Of a stretch of DNA of 64,000 bases, positions 11,401-24,376 are shown piece by piece. This DNA is from Rachycentron canadum (lineage: Eukaryota; Chordata; Actinopteri; Carangiformes; Rachycentridae). How positions within the stretch are numbered: the stretch's first letter is position 1; every line of letters begins with the position of its first letter. The notes under the pieces are model-generated. The model was not told the DNA's origin, did not search any database, and saw only the letters and a program-made list of their open reading frames with translations. The stretch lies in assembly GCA_038496675.1 (NCBI GenBank), contig CM076660.1, forward strand, positions 6,271,303 through 6,335,302. The letters are read 5' to 3'. The translations under genes and the position numbers were made by a program.

Positions 11401-13846
11401 GTGTGGTGTGCATTCATGCATGTATGTGTGTGTGTGTGTGTGTGTGTATGTGCGTTTAAGCATTGTAATTAGCGTGCATTACTCTCCCATGGTTTGTAAT
11501 CCTGTGATTACAGTGCTGTGATTAAACTCTGGTTTATTCAGCCTGCATCAGCAGGAGGATGGAGGGCAGCTGGCATTAAAATCCTCTCTGTCCTGCCTGC
11601 CTTCTCCCCTCATTCTGTGTCTCTGGCTCTCTCTGCTGGTATGAGCTTCTATCCTTTTTATGGTGGGATCCGTAAGTCTAGGACCACTTTACCATTCACT
11701 TGAAGAAGAAAGTGGTCTCAGACTGTTGCACCACTCTGTATGCCCCCAGGTCTCTTGCAGGTCATCTGTTATTTTAATCTACACTTGGAAAAAACTCACA
11801 AACTATCACCAATAGAACAAGACACTCACTACTGTCATGTCATCATAAGATCGGATGGAGGCCAATCGATCTGTGAAAAACGAGAGTGTGTGAGCGTTAC
11901 AATTGCATGCATTAAATGAATGAATGAATTAAATGAATATATCACTGTCTTAATTTTTTATATTTAAGTTGTGGTTATGCACTAATATAGTTGTAAGTAT
12001 ATATTGATTTGTAGAGTCTTCAGGACAGTGCTTCATGGGATTTTTAATATAGGAAGCATCTGTAAACCAGAGGCCATTCAAATACTATAATGCACAATTT
12101 ATACTATATCTTTCAAATGGGGACATTGTAAATTAAATTCCCTGATGTGCCATGCTACTCTGGACTGTGTATATAGTATTTTAAATATATGATTCTTTAG
12201 GAACTCTTCTTGACACCTCTCTTCTTTCCGAGCAGACCGAAGAACCTGACTAACTTTTGCTCAAGTTGGCTGATTGTCAGCCTTTAGCTAAAGCCTAAAA
12301 GTGGTATTAGTATGGATGCATTGCAATGATGCAACTCTGGATGAAGCTGACACTAGCCTGTGAACTTACCCATGGGGTTGCCTCGTAGGTCCTCCAGTCT
12401 CTCATGAATGAGTGAAATCTGTCTTTCCAATTGTCCATTTAGTTCTATCTGTGTCTCATATCTTGTCTTCCACTCATTTCCTGATGAATTGGAATAAACA
12501 GAGGAAGGTGTCACATTACGTTACAAAGAACAGTAAAGCTGATACTGATAGAGACCAGTGGCTATGAGCTAGCCTACACATGATTTACTTAAGATAGTGA
12601 TACACAAACAGTTAGAGTCATGGTTTTATGGAAAGTATACATTCAACATTCACATTCCCTTTGGAATAATTAAGCGAACCCTTGAATTTAATTATTCTTT
12701 TAATAATTCTTTTAATAATTTGGCAGAAATGACCTCAAACAAGCTCATCCAGTGCTTCCAGGACAGCCACCCTGACATTACCCTGCAAGACACCTTGATA
12801 AACTTGAGAATTAATTTTCCCCTTGATGATGCAGCGGTGGCCAGGCCCAGAAAGCAGCACCAAATCATGACGTTTCCTCCACCATACTTCACCTTTAGGG
12901 TTATGTTTTCATGATAGGGCATAGAAAGGGAACTTTTTATGGCCCCTGTCTTCCTTTCAAACAACTTAACATGGTAAACTCAGGAAATTAGAAGTTAAGC
13001 TGCCCTAATGATTCATGTAAGGCTGTATCTGTTACTCTGAGGTCCATTGTTACCTCTCTAATCATTCTGTATTTTGTTTCTTAGCCAAAGGTCCACCTCT
13101 AGACAGAGTAGCCACGCAACAACATCTCCATTTATAGACAGTTTGTCTGACTATGGACTGATGAATATCTAAACTCTTTGAGGTGACTGTCACCCTTTCA
13201 GTTTATGCAAATCAACAATTCTTATGGCATGGTTCATATCATCAGATACTTCTCCAGTCCAGCCCCCATCAATGAAACCTCCAATCCAGTTTCACTGGCT
13301 GGACTTCAGGTCTGATAAGGTCTTACCTCCAATTAGCTTTGGTTGTTGTTGTCATTTACATATTTTTCCAGCCAACTCTGTAAAAGTTTGGGTGATATTT
13401 CCAAGAACAACACAACGACTTGCGTGCTGCTAGTTAAGTTAGATTCTGTTTGTTCAATATTATAACTTAGATGGAGATCTGACTCGATTTTAGGAGAACA
13501 TTTCACATAAAAATGGTTTCAAACGTTTCACTTGGCGTTACTTTTTCTTGCCACTGTATAAGACTGGATATATTGTGAATTATAGTCATTCCTCACCCTC
13601 TCCATCGACACTGTGCAGTCTCTCTTGCAGTTCACGCATCGTGCTCCGCAGGTCGGACACTGATTCCTCCAGCATTTCTCTACAGTCAAGAGCCAGACGA
13701 TGCTACGTTTGCAGTGGAAAACAAACATTAAATCTCCTTGAAAACGTCGCAAACTCAGTTCAAACTTACTTCATCTCCCTCTCCTGCTCGAGCTCCGCCT
13801 GCAGACGTGCCAAGTCGTATTTGCTGTAGTCGCTCTCTCCGGCCAT
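8274..13846 (-). CDS. ccdc169: ccdc169, coiled-coil domain-containing protein 169
   Basis: Seven minus-strand exons join in frame: 13770-13846, 13597-13679, 12370-12480, 11830-11870, 10356-10454, 9858-9911 and 8274-8456. Together they encode 215 aa, against about 214 in human CCDC169 as I remember it. Exons 1-6 match the family well: a start like SKYDLARLQAELEQE, then NEWKTRYETQIELN, DRLASIRSYDDM, LRQRLKVLTEERSDLQSQ and NDERRAYLSEIAK. The whole chain is charged, heptad-rich coiled coil with no membrane segment. The last exon (Lys/Glu/Gly-rich, acceptor GCAG at 8460-8457) is less conserved. It is supported by phase, total length and a family-like ending (LPTL..YLEHNP). I chose ATG 13844-13846 because the upstream in-frame Met codons lie outside the homologous region. 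Function is poorly known; mammalian expression is mainly testicular. Intron 2 holds a Tc1-like element. Confidence 0.85.
12554..13558 (-). mobile_element. Degenerate Tc1/mariner-like DNA transposon in ccdc169 intron 2
   Basis: The right edge carries the typical Tc1 terminal sequence ending TTTTTCTTGCCACTGTA (to 13558). Inside are recognisable Tc1-family stretches, for example around 12785-12900 and 13120-13215. On the minus strand these encode transposase fragments such as KVKYGGGNVMIW (12820-12890), the region before the catalytic Asp in this family. Frameshifts, stops and internal loss make it inactive. The left edge is less clear; a CAGTGGC near 12554 is my best guess, and the recognisable homology starts near 12635. 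Confidence 0.82.
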
Positions 13847-13960
13847 GTTTCTGGAAAAACTGGAAAAAGTTTTGTGCCTCGCGGTTTCCATGGAGATCGC
13901 TGTTTCCGGCTTGTTCAGGAAATGATGGCACGGATTTAACGGGAGGTTAAAAAATAAAAA
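13844..13960 (-). promoter_or_regulatory. ccdc169: ccdc169 proximal promoter with RFX X-box-like site
   Basis: Immediately upstream of the ccdc169 ATG, positions 13884-13897 read ATCTCCATGGAAAC on the gene strand. This matches the RFX X-box pattern (RYYNYY-spacer-RRNRAC), with GGAAAC as a good half-site. X-boxes close to start sites are typical of cilium and sperm-flagellum genes. The surrounding sequence is moderately CpG-rich and has no TATA box. Confidence 0.5.
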
Positions 13961-14182
13961 TAAAAAAAATAAAAACCTTCTTTTAGGTTGTTGTGAAATG
14001 ACGGAGCATGAATTCATTGTGATTTTTCTTTTCTCAAACAACAACAAAATAGGCCTATAAATACAAAACTTTTATCTTTGCTCCCTTTCATGAGTTTAAA
14101 AATAAAATATAAAAGCCAAAGTCACACTGTTCAGTACTTAATGTCTTTTTTCAAAATAAAACTACACATTTTAATATGGCCT

Positions 14183-14188
14183 TTTATT
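14183..14188 (-). terminator. spart: Candidate poly(A) signal for spart
   Basis: AATAAA on the minus strand, about 500 nt after the spart stop codon and before the ccdc169 promoter. It is the first clear canonical hexamer I found after the stop, but the choice is inferred. Confidence 0.4.
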
Positions 14189-14681
14189 ATGACACATCTG
14201 GGCAGTTGTGCTGCGTGATAAACAGCTTGATGTTAACAAGGAAAGAGAAATGCTAACTAACATGGATTTAAACAATAGGTCTTTCGTATGGTTATAAACC
14301 TATTAGAGCCAGTCAAAAATTGACTGGGCTATATCGACTAAAAGTTATGTCGTATATAAAGCATACAGAATATACATCATATATATATAAATATACAATA
14401 ACAACCCTACAATATTACCACAAAACACCACAAGTTTTATCCATAACAATGTAGTCAATGTTGACTTAGAGATATAAATAACTTAGTATTTAATACCTTT
14501 GACTGCACTTGATTTATACTTAATATAATTTAAATCCTGTTTTCATACCCAACACTAATACAAGAAAATATCTACTCCAAAATATGAGTGACCTGTTTTT
14601 TTATACTTGAAAAAACTGCAAATGAGGTAGTGACCCAGCTTTCTGACACCTTCCAGTAAAGCATTAGCATCCTGTGGGAAT

Positions 14682-17600
14682 CTATTTCTTCAGCTTCTGT
14701 TCCTCTTCTGCTCTTCCATCTCCCTCAGTCTCTGTTTGATGTTCTTGTCCCTGCTCCTCCTTCCCCTCAGCTTCTGCTGACTGTCGACCCTGGCCTTTGA
14801 CCATGACCTTGGCTGTTGCCTTGCCTGTTGTCTTCAGGAAGGCTTTGATGCCCAGATTGTCAATGTTGTGTGCAGTCACGCCAACATTGACCACTGACTT
14901 CAGTGCTGTGTCTGTAGCTTGGCCTGCATCATCACCATACCTTCACCACGAATAGTTTGGTTGAGTTAGGAAAACAGTGATTTGAAGAAAATAAAAAGTG
15001 ATGTGTACAAAATTGAAATTCTAGAGCAAATTTGTGATGCTTGTTTTGTTGTCATTCATGCCAACACACCATGCTTAAAGAAAAACATAGTCATTTGACA
15101 CTGTGTAGCAAATTTATTAGTAACAAACCAGAAGAGGGGGCTACAGATAGCATGAACAGCAGATGCATTACCACCCAACACAAGCAGATATTAAGCTGCA
15201 GTTAACATGGACAGACCCAAAAAGACACACACCAGAGACTACACCAAGTCAAAAAAGAAACCAAAATACATATTGTGCCCAGATATAAATAAATCAAAAC
15301 AGTCTGTTTATGTGTAAGCTGTTGCATTAGATTTTAATTGCATCTTGTTTCTGGTTATTTTCTGACTTGATCTGGGTTAGTGAAAAGAGTGTGCACAAAA
15401 GGGTTAAGTAGAGTCAGCAGTTAGTTCACAAGTCTTTGCCTTTACTCCCCCGTGCAGTCATTTGTTGCTGGACATGTTTATTAGATTCTCTAAGCCCCTA
15501 AATCTGAAAAGATATAGGTGTGAAAGCAGATCAGTATCCCAGCGTACCAAGAAGAAGACAACACAGCAGGCTACTGTGTGGCTGGTTATTACTGTTGTTC
15601 AAAGTGACCAAATAGATTCAGAAACAGGCTGAAGACAAGGTCTACAACAACTCATTAATGATTAGAACATTTCTATTGATCAAGAAGTAGAAATTGGAAA
15701 TGTCATGTTCAAGAACATTTGTGATAAAATAACCTCATACTTACTTGTACTTCACAGTTGTGACGGTCTCTGCTGCAACACTTTTGCCAACAAGCTTTGC
15801 ACCGGTCTCCAGACTTGACCAAATAGTAGAGAAACCTGGTTTGGATGTAAATAGGAAAATACTGAGCACTCTAAAAAGCCTAATATAGCCTACCTATATA
15901 TTTTATCAAACATTTAAATTAGCAAAAGTGAGAAAAGGGTAAGACCATAAGACAAGTATATATTGGATAAGAAAACTTTATGCTCAATTCTGACTTTCTC
16001 CTCTGTTGGTGTATACCTTGTACACTGCTGGCTGCCACAAACTTGGCTCCATCCAAATTGGAGGCCTGGCCCTCTTTGCTCTTCTTCATAGACTCTGGGA
16101 CCAGCTTAGCTCCGTGTTTCTTCACATGAGGAGCCATCTTCTCTGCAACGTGTCCTGCCACTGTACTCACTCCATTAACTGTAAATATACAAAATTACAG
16201 AAGGAGAAACATACATCTAAATACACAGCCACTTTAATTTACAGCACAGGAAACTAACGGCATGCACTGAAAGAAAAACAGTGTGAGTGTGAATGGTTGT
16301 TGGGTTTGGCTCCAGCCCCCCCATGACCCTGATGTATTTCTTCCTTACCCAAAATCTGGCTGACTCGCACAGCACCTCCAGTGGCCTGTTTAGCCACATG
16401 CAGACTTTTGGTGACACGGGGGCTGACCTCTGAAGGAGTTTCCTCAGGCGTGATGTGGTCCCGGAGCTTGGCAGCTCCTTTTTGGATGGCCCTACCCGTG
16501 GCCTCTGCGCCTTTGGCAAACCCTTCACTCAACCGTGTAGCTCCTAAAAACAGATTACAAATGTACATCGGGAATATCAGATGATTGTGTTATCAAAATA
16601 TGAGTTGCAGGCAAATCAATAGGTGACTGAAAACCAGTGTCCTTTGATAAAAATTGTTGCATTAGTAAACAACACCATCTAGTGGTCAATTTTTAGACAC
16701 ATGAACAACTACTGTATATACAATCTGTGCACTACATTATGTAGAGACATTTTGCTTCAATCTTTTTTTTTTTGTCAGGCTTTAAACACACCTGACAAAA
16801 TTCCTTGTGCCATCTTCTCACTCCATCCAGGAAGTGGTGGTTTTTCCTTCTCCCCCAGTATTTTTTGGTCTGGTATTGGACCAAGAGGGACTTTCATACT
16901 CAGGTTAATGACCTCCGCTTCTGCCCCCTCTGCACCCTGTCAGGGAATATATTAAGACATGTGCTAAACAGTTATTACATCAGGGCACCGCATACAGACA
17001 CATCATATATATTTTAAAATGTGCATAGATCCAGAAAGGCACAGCATATTCCAGTAAGACATGTTTTTACACACAACATGAAAACTGTTTTGTTTTGTAC
17101 CTCCTGAGAGATAAAGACAAAAGTGGTACACAGTTTATCTATAAACATTACTGCCTGTAGTGTAACAGTGTGGTCACATCAAAAATGAGATTTCAGTTTT
17201 AACAGCACAGCACCTGTGTGTATTTTGTTACCAAAATAAAAGAAGATGACATTGCAAATGAATGGGTAAAAAGACATGCATACCCATTCTTACATATTGG
17301 TCAGTCCTGACAGTAAAGACTGACCTGAATCCTTAGTTCAGCCAGCTGTGACAGGAGGTCCTGAAACATCTCTCGTTCAGCAGTGGGCAGTTCAGAGGAC
17401 AACACTATGCCCACATAGCACCCTGGGGTCTCTGCCAAAGAGTCGGGGAACATGTAGATCCCAGAGTTAGCCAACAGCACTGGAGTGTCGGGAGTCAGTG
17501 GGTACAGCCAGTCGCACACCTTGCAAACACAAAAACACACATAAAAAAGCAATTTGGGCTTGATGAAGGCCTCTAGGTTAGGAAATATTACCCAAGCACC

Positions 17601-19533
17601 TTCAGTATTATTGTTATCTGTTTACCAGATGTCGCTGATTTACATTAAAACTAGGGAGATTCACTTCACATCCACTATGTATAGAAACAACCTCAGATTT
17701 CAGAAATCAGACAGAAAAGCTTCTGCTGATTCCTTAATTCTTTCTCCATTTGATAATTAATAAAATGTAAACTGAAAATCATCCCTTGCCCAGTTAACTT
17801 CTTAGTGAATGTGCAGTGTAGGGTTACGTTAGCCTGCTTAATTTCTTAAGAAGAAAATAGATTGTGTCCCCTATACACTCAAAGATACATGGCAGGACTT
17901 TAGGCCTTTAGGTCTTATGTCAGGTCATCCATACACACATAATCTAAATACAGACTTGCTGCTGTATCGTGCCACTGGTATGCTGCCCGGCAGAATGACC
18001 CCTGTGAGGACACAGGGCACTGACCAGCAGCACAACAGAAGCGCAGAGTCATCTGTTAATAGGACCATTGTCTTGCTGGGAAACAAAGCAGGGCCAGAAT
18101 ACAGGAGAGCAGCCCACTGGCCTGGTGTGATAGGAAAAGGAGTCATGGGGTAGACTGCAGTATACAGCATTGCATAATATGCTCTTTGTGGAGGTGCTGG
18201 AATACATTATTGTTGTTTACAAGTTTTATATTGACTCTATACAGAAATCATCACATTGAAGTATCTGGTTGTCATGAGGTTCTGCATAATTAGGATCAAA
18301 CCTGATAAAGTCATACTTTGTGATGAGACCTTTAGCCATAGAGGTCATACACACTTTAGGCAAATACTCCAGTACCAATGCTGCTCAAACATAAGTGCGT
18401 CAGATGTGCAACAGCTCAATATCACCCACTAAAGCTGCAAGTTCATCACTGAAATACTTATATGTAATACTTTTAGCATCTGGTCAACCCATTTCATCAT
18501 CAACAGGTCAAGGCAATAAATACACTGTTACTTGAGCTGAATCAGTCAGTCAATAATTTCAGTCGATTGATTTAAAATTACTCTGCAACTATTTTAATCA
18601 GAAATTGACAACTGATCAAAATGTCAAAAATCACTGTTTCTTGTTCTTCAAATGTGATGATTTGCTGCATTTATACAACTATAAACTGAGTATCTATCTA
18701 ACCATTGGTTAACATCCCCTTGGGCTTTAAATTTATGGCATAGTTATATAATTATACTGTATACTTACATGCAGAAATGATGATGGTCTTCCTGCAGATG
18801 AAACCTTGTTCTCACTGTCAAATGTGATGATGCGAATGTACCCAGGATTTGACAGGGAGCTGACCTGTCCATCTGGTGCCACAAAAAACATCTGCACCCC
18901 AGTGGGAATGTAAAGCAACTCGGTTCCATCTCGTCTTGCTCCAGTCTGATTTCCCAAATCGAGGTCACCTCCAGCAGAACCATAAGCCAGGCTGCGGTGA
19001 CCATCAGTTGGCATTGGTGTGTACGCTGGAGGCTGGTCCCCCAAGTGAGCCATTGCTATAGTTTCTGGGGCCACTGCAGGGAATGTGCGTCTGGGTGGTA
19101 GAGCAGGGGAAGCAGGTCTGACAGGGGTTATAATTGGGGTTGGGGTTGTGTCCTGGGTGGTAGGGTGAATGGAAGGATACAGATGGTGGAGAGGGCTATG
19201 GGTAGGCTGAGGAAGACCAATCAACAGTCTGTCCCTCTGGCCTCCTGTTGTCAGCTGAGAGGTCTCCAGGTCAGAAAGGTGGGTGTTGACAGTGCTCAGA
19301 GTGTCCCTCATTTTCTGTTGAAGCTGCCTGGCCGTGTCCCAGGCCACTCCCTGGTGCCTCTCCCCCCCAGTGGGAACCTCCACTCCTTGAGTAAGGTGCT
19401 GCAGGCCCTTTCTGTAATACTCCAAGGCTTCCACTTTATTCCCGGCCTCCTCAGCTGTCAATCCACGACTCAGGGAATGAAACGCCAACTCATACTGGTC
19501 CTTGATGAGCAGCAGCTCAGCAGGCTCAGTCAT
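14682..19533 (-). CDS. spart: spart (spartin, SPG20)
   Basis: Seven coding exons join in frame: 18769-19533, 17325-17519, 16792-16936, 16349-16543, 16017-16178, 15745-15835 and 14682-14940. They give 603 aa, against 666 in human. Spartin acts at endosomes, lipid droplets, mitochondria and the midbody; human loss causes Troyer syndrome. The N-terminal MIT domain (about residues 8-90) binds ESCRT-III IST1. A PPAY motif (168-171), the known docking site for WWP1/ITCH-type ubiquitin ligases, is kept. The exon starting VCDWLYPL and the C-terminal senescence domain (GWSEKMAQGILSG, AIQKGAAKLRDHI, APHVKKHGAKLVPES, AASSVQG, VVNVGVTAHNIDN) are strongly conserved. The protein is shorter mainly because the linker between LRIQ and the senescence domain lacks part of the human insert. 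The start is ATG 19531-19533, just inside the exon that begins at 19559 after TTTCTTTCTAG. Confidence 0.97.
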
Positions 19534-20101
19534 ACTGAGAAATAGATAGGGTGCAGAGACTAGAAAGAAAAGAATGGAGACATTCAAAAACATCTGTGAT
19601 TGATAGTGATATTAAGTTGTCAGTGGTCTGCAGTTTCTATTATAAAAATGAGCATTAAAAATTAAAAATGGATGGGATACAGTTTTGATTAGGATATTTT
19701 AAAAGATATATGAGTAAAGGATTGAAGGAAACCAGGTGTCAACAGGAAAAGTTGGTGTCTTACATGTTAGAGGGAAAACACCATAAAACACATAAGTGCT
19801 CTGACTGCGTCAGGGGAAGATAAGATGAGTTAATGTGAGAAAAATCTTTGTAATGTCATTGTTGTTGGCGACTATGAGACGTTGAGAATGGGTCGAGCTA
19901 CCTAACACACACATCTGGTTTAACCTGAACAACAAGACCGTGAACTTGTGTGTGAGCTTTCACCAGACATGGGATTTACATTTTAAAAAAATACTACCGT
20001 ATAAAACAAATATCTATAAAATAAACAACAACAACCGTTACCTCCTCAGACGTCACACCTGACCCCTGGGTAAAAATTAGTTCAAATGAAATTGGACTTA
20101 C

Positions 20102-20290
20102 CTTCAGCAAAACTTTACTGTCCCGGCAAAGAAAATAAACAATTAACAAATGTTTTCGGAGATTCTTTATTTCAGCTCTTCTTTACTTTCATAGCTGTGA
20201 AAATGTGCCTCTCAAATCAATGTGCGTTCACTGATTTAACTTGACGCACGAGCCGCAGTGAAACCTGCGCTTTAAAGACTGCGCTTTAAA
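20102..20290 (-). other. spart: Candidate spart non-coding first exon and promoter
   Basis: A consensus donor, CTGAAG|GTAAGT, reads on the minus strand at 20102/20101. The upstream sequence (about 20220-20330) is locally CpG-rich in an AT-rich setting. This fits a 5' UTR exon spliced to the acceptor at 19560. The upstream edge is approximate. The ccna1 poly(A) signal lies only about 300 bp further up, so the promoter must be compact. Confidence 0.5.
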
Positions 20291-20588
20291 ACAACCGGAG
20301 CGTCAATAAGGGCTTCCGGCCGATACTTTCAAAATAAAACCGATAGGTACATGTTAAAATAAAATTAATTTCGAGAAAAAAAAACTTTATTTAGAACATG
20401 TAGTATTACACTGAGACATGGCGTGTGGTAAATAAAGTTCACAAAAATGTTTGTCTGTATCTTTAAATAACTCTGTAATTGTTCTGTAATTCATGATTTA
20501 ACATGAATTTTGTATCATTCTGAACAAAATATAAGACTATGTGATGACATACCAGCCTTAAAAACCCATCTGTAAGTATCAGAAATAG

Positions 20589-20594
20589 TTTATT
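20589..20594 (-). terminator. ccna1: Candidate poly(A) signal for ccna1
   Basis: AATAAA on the gene strand, about 160 nt after the ccna1 stop codon (TGA at 20756-20754). The short distance makes it a likely site. Confidence 0.55.
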
Positions 20595-20753
20595 ATATAT
20601 AATTAAAAATAAAAATTAAATTGTTGTATTTGCATAAACTACAAGAAAAAAATGTAAAGGTAATAAAGTGTCCAGAGGGGTGTGGCATGTGTGGGACTGG
20701 CAGTAGAATCAGTTGTGTTTGTTTTACATCAGAAGAATGGGTGGTGTAGTGAT

Positions 20754-22795
20754 TCATGAGAAAGGCAGAGCAGCTGGTGAAGAGATCCATGAAACATGAG
20801 AATACCTGTAAATGGAGAGATAAAAGACATCCAATTACAGGTACAATATTGTGCCCTGGGATGTATTAACAACCCCAACAAACTACATCATGTAAGATCC
20901 CAAAGGCTCATAGTTTACATGAACTTAAAAAAAATCATCAAAAAACCTATGAGCTATGTCTTACTTTGAACTCTTATACTTTTCCCTGATAGCCTGTTGT
21001 GGATGATTCTCTGCACTGACGTATAGCTTGTGGAGGTCAGTCAGGCAGGGTGCAATTTCAGCCATGGAATAGCCAGTAAAGGCACATAAGGATTCAGGCT
21101 AAAAAAAAAGACTGACTTTTAAAAAGTCTAATTCCTGAGAGATAAAAGGGGCTTTTAGCACTCAAAACAACGATCTGTACAAACGTACCCAGAGAGATTT
21201 GTTTACAGTGTAGGTGGCTAGGCAGTAGGCTCCAGCTGCCATGATGGATGGGTTGTACAGTAGGAATGGTTCAATTTCCAGTAGGCTTAACTCAGCTATA
21301 TACTAGAGGCAGAAAAAAAAAAATCAAAATATGATCAAGGGAAATGGAAAACTATATCTTCAAAGGCAGTGGGGATAAACCCAAAGTGTGGCTGACATTT
21401 AGGTGATTGATTTCACTCACCAGAGCCAGGTTCTCTGTGGTGGCACAGACAGAGTGGATGGACATGAAAAGGCGAAGGAACTGGTTTGTGGTGGGCGCTG
21501 CCATCTTGAAGGCCAGCACTCTTAGAAGAACATGCTCCATTCGAACCAACTGCTTCTTAGTGTAGGTGCTGTCTGTGATGTACACAAAGTCATTCAGCTC
21601 GGGAGGGAAGATCTCCTCGTATTTTCTACATGGCGAAAAATCAGACATCAAAAATCATGGAGATGCCACCATGAGTTTTAGACTGGAGAGTAAAAGTATC
21701 AATTAGAAACCTAAACATGTGCTTACGAAGCGATCAGTAACGCAGCTGTGCCAACCAGCTGCAGCTTGCCCCGTTTTACATATGCTGTGCAGGAGAGAAA
21801 TCTGTCCAAATAGTTGACAGCAAGATGCAGCGTTTCAGAGCGAAGCTTGTACTCCCTGACGACTTCCACCAGCCAGTCCACCAGGATGACCCGCATGCCC
21901 CTGGTGATCTCTGGATGTTTCTCTAGGTAGCCTGGCACTGGCCTCAACTTCAGCTGGCATTGGAAACAAAAGTAGTTCTTGTGAAGTGTTTGCAGTGAAC
22001 TAAGGAGCATTGTATACAGTGTATTTAATGCTGACCATATGCAGTAATATGATAGAAATGATTCATAGTTAATTTCGCACTTCACTCTCCCTCAGGTGTC
22101 GGTAAATGTCCTGTGCATACTGAGACACACACAGTGCCTCCTCTGACATCATGGATTCATCTTTCTCAGACTGTAAAGAAACATCTAGACATGGGCCTGC
22201 AAGAGTGAACAGCAGCTGGATGATAAATGTAAAGGCATACCAAGCAGAAAGTATTGGTAATCTTGACAGATGTTTTTTTACAGAGAGAACTCACTTGAAC
22301 TAAGCTCCAGCAGGAGTCTCAAACCTTCATTTTGCAGGGCAGCAGTTTCAGTATCTCTGTAATAGCTGTCTGAAACCACCTCTTGACCAGAAGCTGCGAG
22401 AACAACCTCACAAGCCTCTTCAACATACACATCATAGCTTGAACTGGAGGTACAGCCAAGAAAGGTGTGCTGAGAGCTGTCCGAGATCGAGCTGCATTTG
22501 GAAAATTGGCTTCCCTGTGGTGAAGAATGGATAAGCATGAATGCCACATGATGTAAAAATGTGACAGTTTGGCTAGGGGAAACTGAATTGAGAATCACTT
22601 GAATTTAATGCCCCTTTCTGTGTCATTCTCCCTTACCTTGCTAAGAGATCGACCACGCTGCTCATTCTCTGACAAGACACCGAGCACTGTCCTCTGCTTG
22701 GCTCTCTGGAGCTGTGATGCATCGTTTTTGCTTGAGGGTAGAACATTTTCTTTGCTAGTGCGACTGCCACAGTGGGCATTTGTGCTGAGGTTCAT
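20754..22795 (-). CDS. ccna1: ccna1 (cyclin A1)
   Basis: Eight coding exons join in frame: 22637-22795, 22295-22514, 22081-22196, 21727-21953, 21421-21625, 21189-21302, 20965-21098 and 20754-20805, for 408 aa. Cyclin A1 activates CDK2/CDK1; in vertebrates it is mainly germline, and maternal in fish and frogs. A destruction box (RTVL, residues 35-38, in RAKQRTVLGVL) lies in the N-terminal tail. The cyclin box has MRVILVDWLVEV (from 185; the hydrophobic patch that binds RxL substrates) and KYEEIFPPEL. The second fold has AFTGYSMAEI and ends QQAIREKYKSSKYSHVS. The tail is closer to A1 than A2 by its short C terminus and overall feel, and synteny with spart and sertm1 supports A1. The ATG sits directly after an acceptor (TTTAAAG|ATG), so all 5' UTR is in an upstream exon. 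The donor of exon 3 (GAA|GTGCGA) is weak but required by frame and by alignment length. Confidence 0.96.
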
Positions 22796-24376
22796 CTTTA
22801 AAGAAGGAAACAGGGAAATGTGAAATGGAAAAAAGTGGGCAACATTGTAAAAGGAAAGGCAAAATAACGGAGACACAATTAATTTAACTTTACGCACCTA
22901 ATTCATTGCACATGCACCTAAAGAGACAGAAAATGTTGCACTGTTGCATTGCAAAACTTGTAAGTCTCCTGTATGACTGTATGGCTAATTGTTCCATACA
23001 TACAACATATGGGGGTCAGGAGTTGCAAAATGATTGAAACATGACCAAGATAAAATAAAACAAGACAAGACAAAAAAGTTCGAGACCACAGTGTTAGGGT
23101 GTGGCCTATGTCAGTGATATGGTGTAGGTGGTTAGTTTGTGGTTTCCTTGACTACAGTAATCATCTATGATGTAGATTAATCTACTATTAATTGTTTTGT
23201 TTATAAAATGGCAGAAAATAGCTGCCAGAACCCACAGTGATGTATTCAAATTGCTTATTTGCATGTCAAATCCCTGCTGATTTAACTCAGAGTGGCCTTG
23301 CTGATGTAAAATTATGATTCTATGTCTGTCAAATTCTGTGATTTTTGAATGAAATTATGTGATTGAAAGTTGGTCTTATATACATTAGCAGCTTCCAATG
23401 AGTTAACCTCATACAACATGTGTACGTAATGCTCAAGCGTGTCTTGCACAGACTTGGCGCAACAGACCTTTTTCACAGTATACTTGAAACCATGACAGGA
23501 CTGGGCAGTATTATTTTTAGATGAAATAGTAAATAAAGGTGTTAGCAATAACATTAATTATGGTTTCATTCCATTCAGGTTTCAGATCCAGGTTCCTGCT
23601 ATTGCTCAAGTGTAAGGGGAGGTCACACTAAATACTTGCCCCTTTGGCCTATAGAAGCTGATTTTGCATTGCTAAAGCAACCGTTCTGAGGGTGGCCTAA
23701 GACACAGTACTGTTTATAATAGAGGGGAGCCTCTGGTCATCACATCTGAGAGGCTGGGAAATGTAAATCCGCTTGACTGAGATGATGCATTGATAATGCA
23801 AATCGTTTGATTGATACATTTTCAATTTATTGATTAATAGGTTCAGATCTGCAGGTAAAGGTTACAAACACAAGTCTGGGAAAATGTGTGGGAAAACCAA
23901 ATGAGCTTTTTTTTTTTTTTTTTTTTAAAGTTTAAATAAAGTCTTAAGAGACTCAAAGAAGTGGTCTATGAAATGGGATGCACAAACTGTATAGACCTGC
24001 TATAAATCTAACCTATAAATTCTCCTCGTCGCATTTGTGTTGACGGGCTTGGAAGCATCATTACCATGGTTACAAGGATTTATGAAAGGCCAGGAAAAAG
24101 AGGCGACCTGAGACAAACGAGAAAGTAAAACACCGGCAAACTCAATGCATCAGCCCAGTGCAGCACAGAACACGGTTTCCTGTCATGGTTTCAAGTATAA
24201 AGCGAGTCCAGCTGTCAAGGCTACTCAGATCATCGTAGTTAGTTCACAGCTTAACGTTATGGAGGTGAAACATCCACTAACGAGCACGAGCCGGTAATAA
24301 CCGCTAACTATCTCATTTGTAATCGTAATAAATCGGAGACAAACTGCGACCTCTGGCTGCGAATAAAACGACTTAC

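Noticed and set aside
13847..14047. In-frame upstream Met extending ccdc169
   Set aside because: The extension has no family similarity, lies in promoter-type sequence and overlaps the X-box-like site.
19534..19593. Hydrophobic N-terminal extension before the spart Met (would look like a signal peptide)
   Set aside because: It lies in the 5' UTR and across the splice acceptor at 19560, so it is not translated; spartin has no signal peptide.
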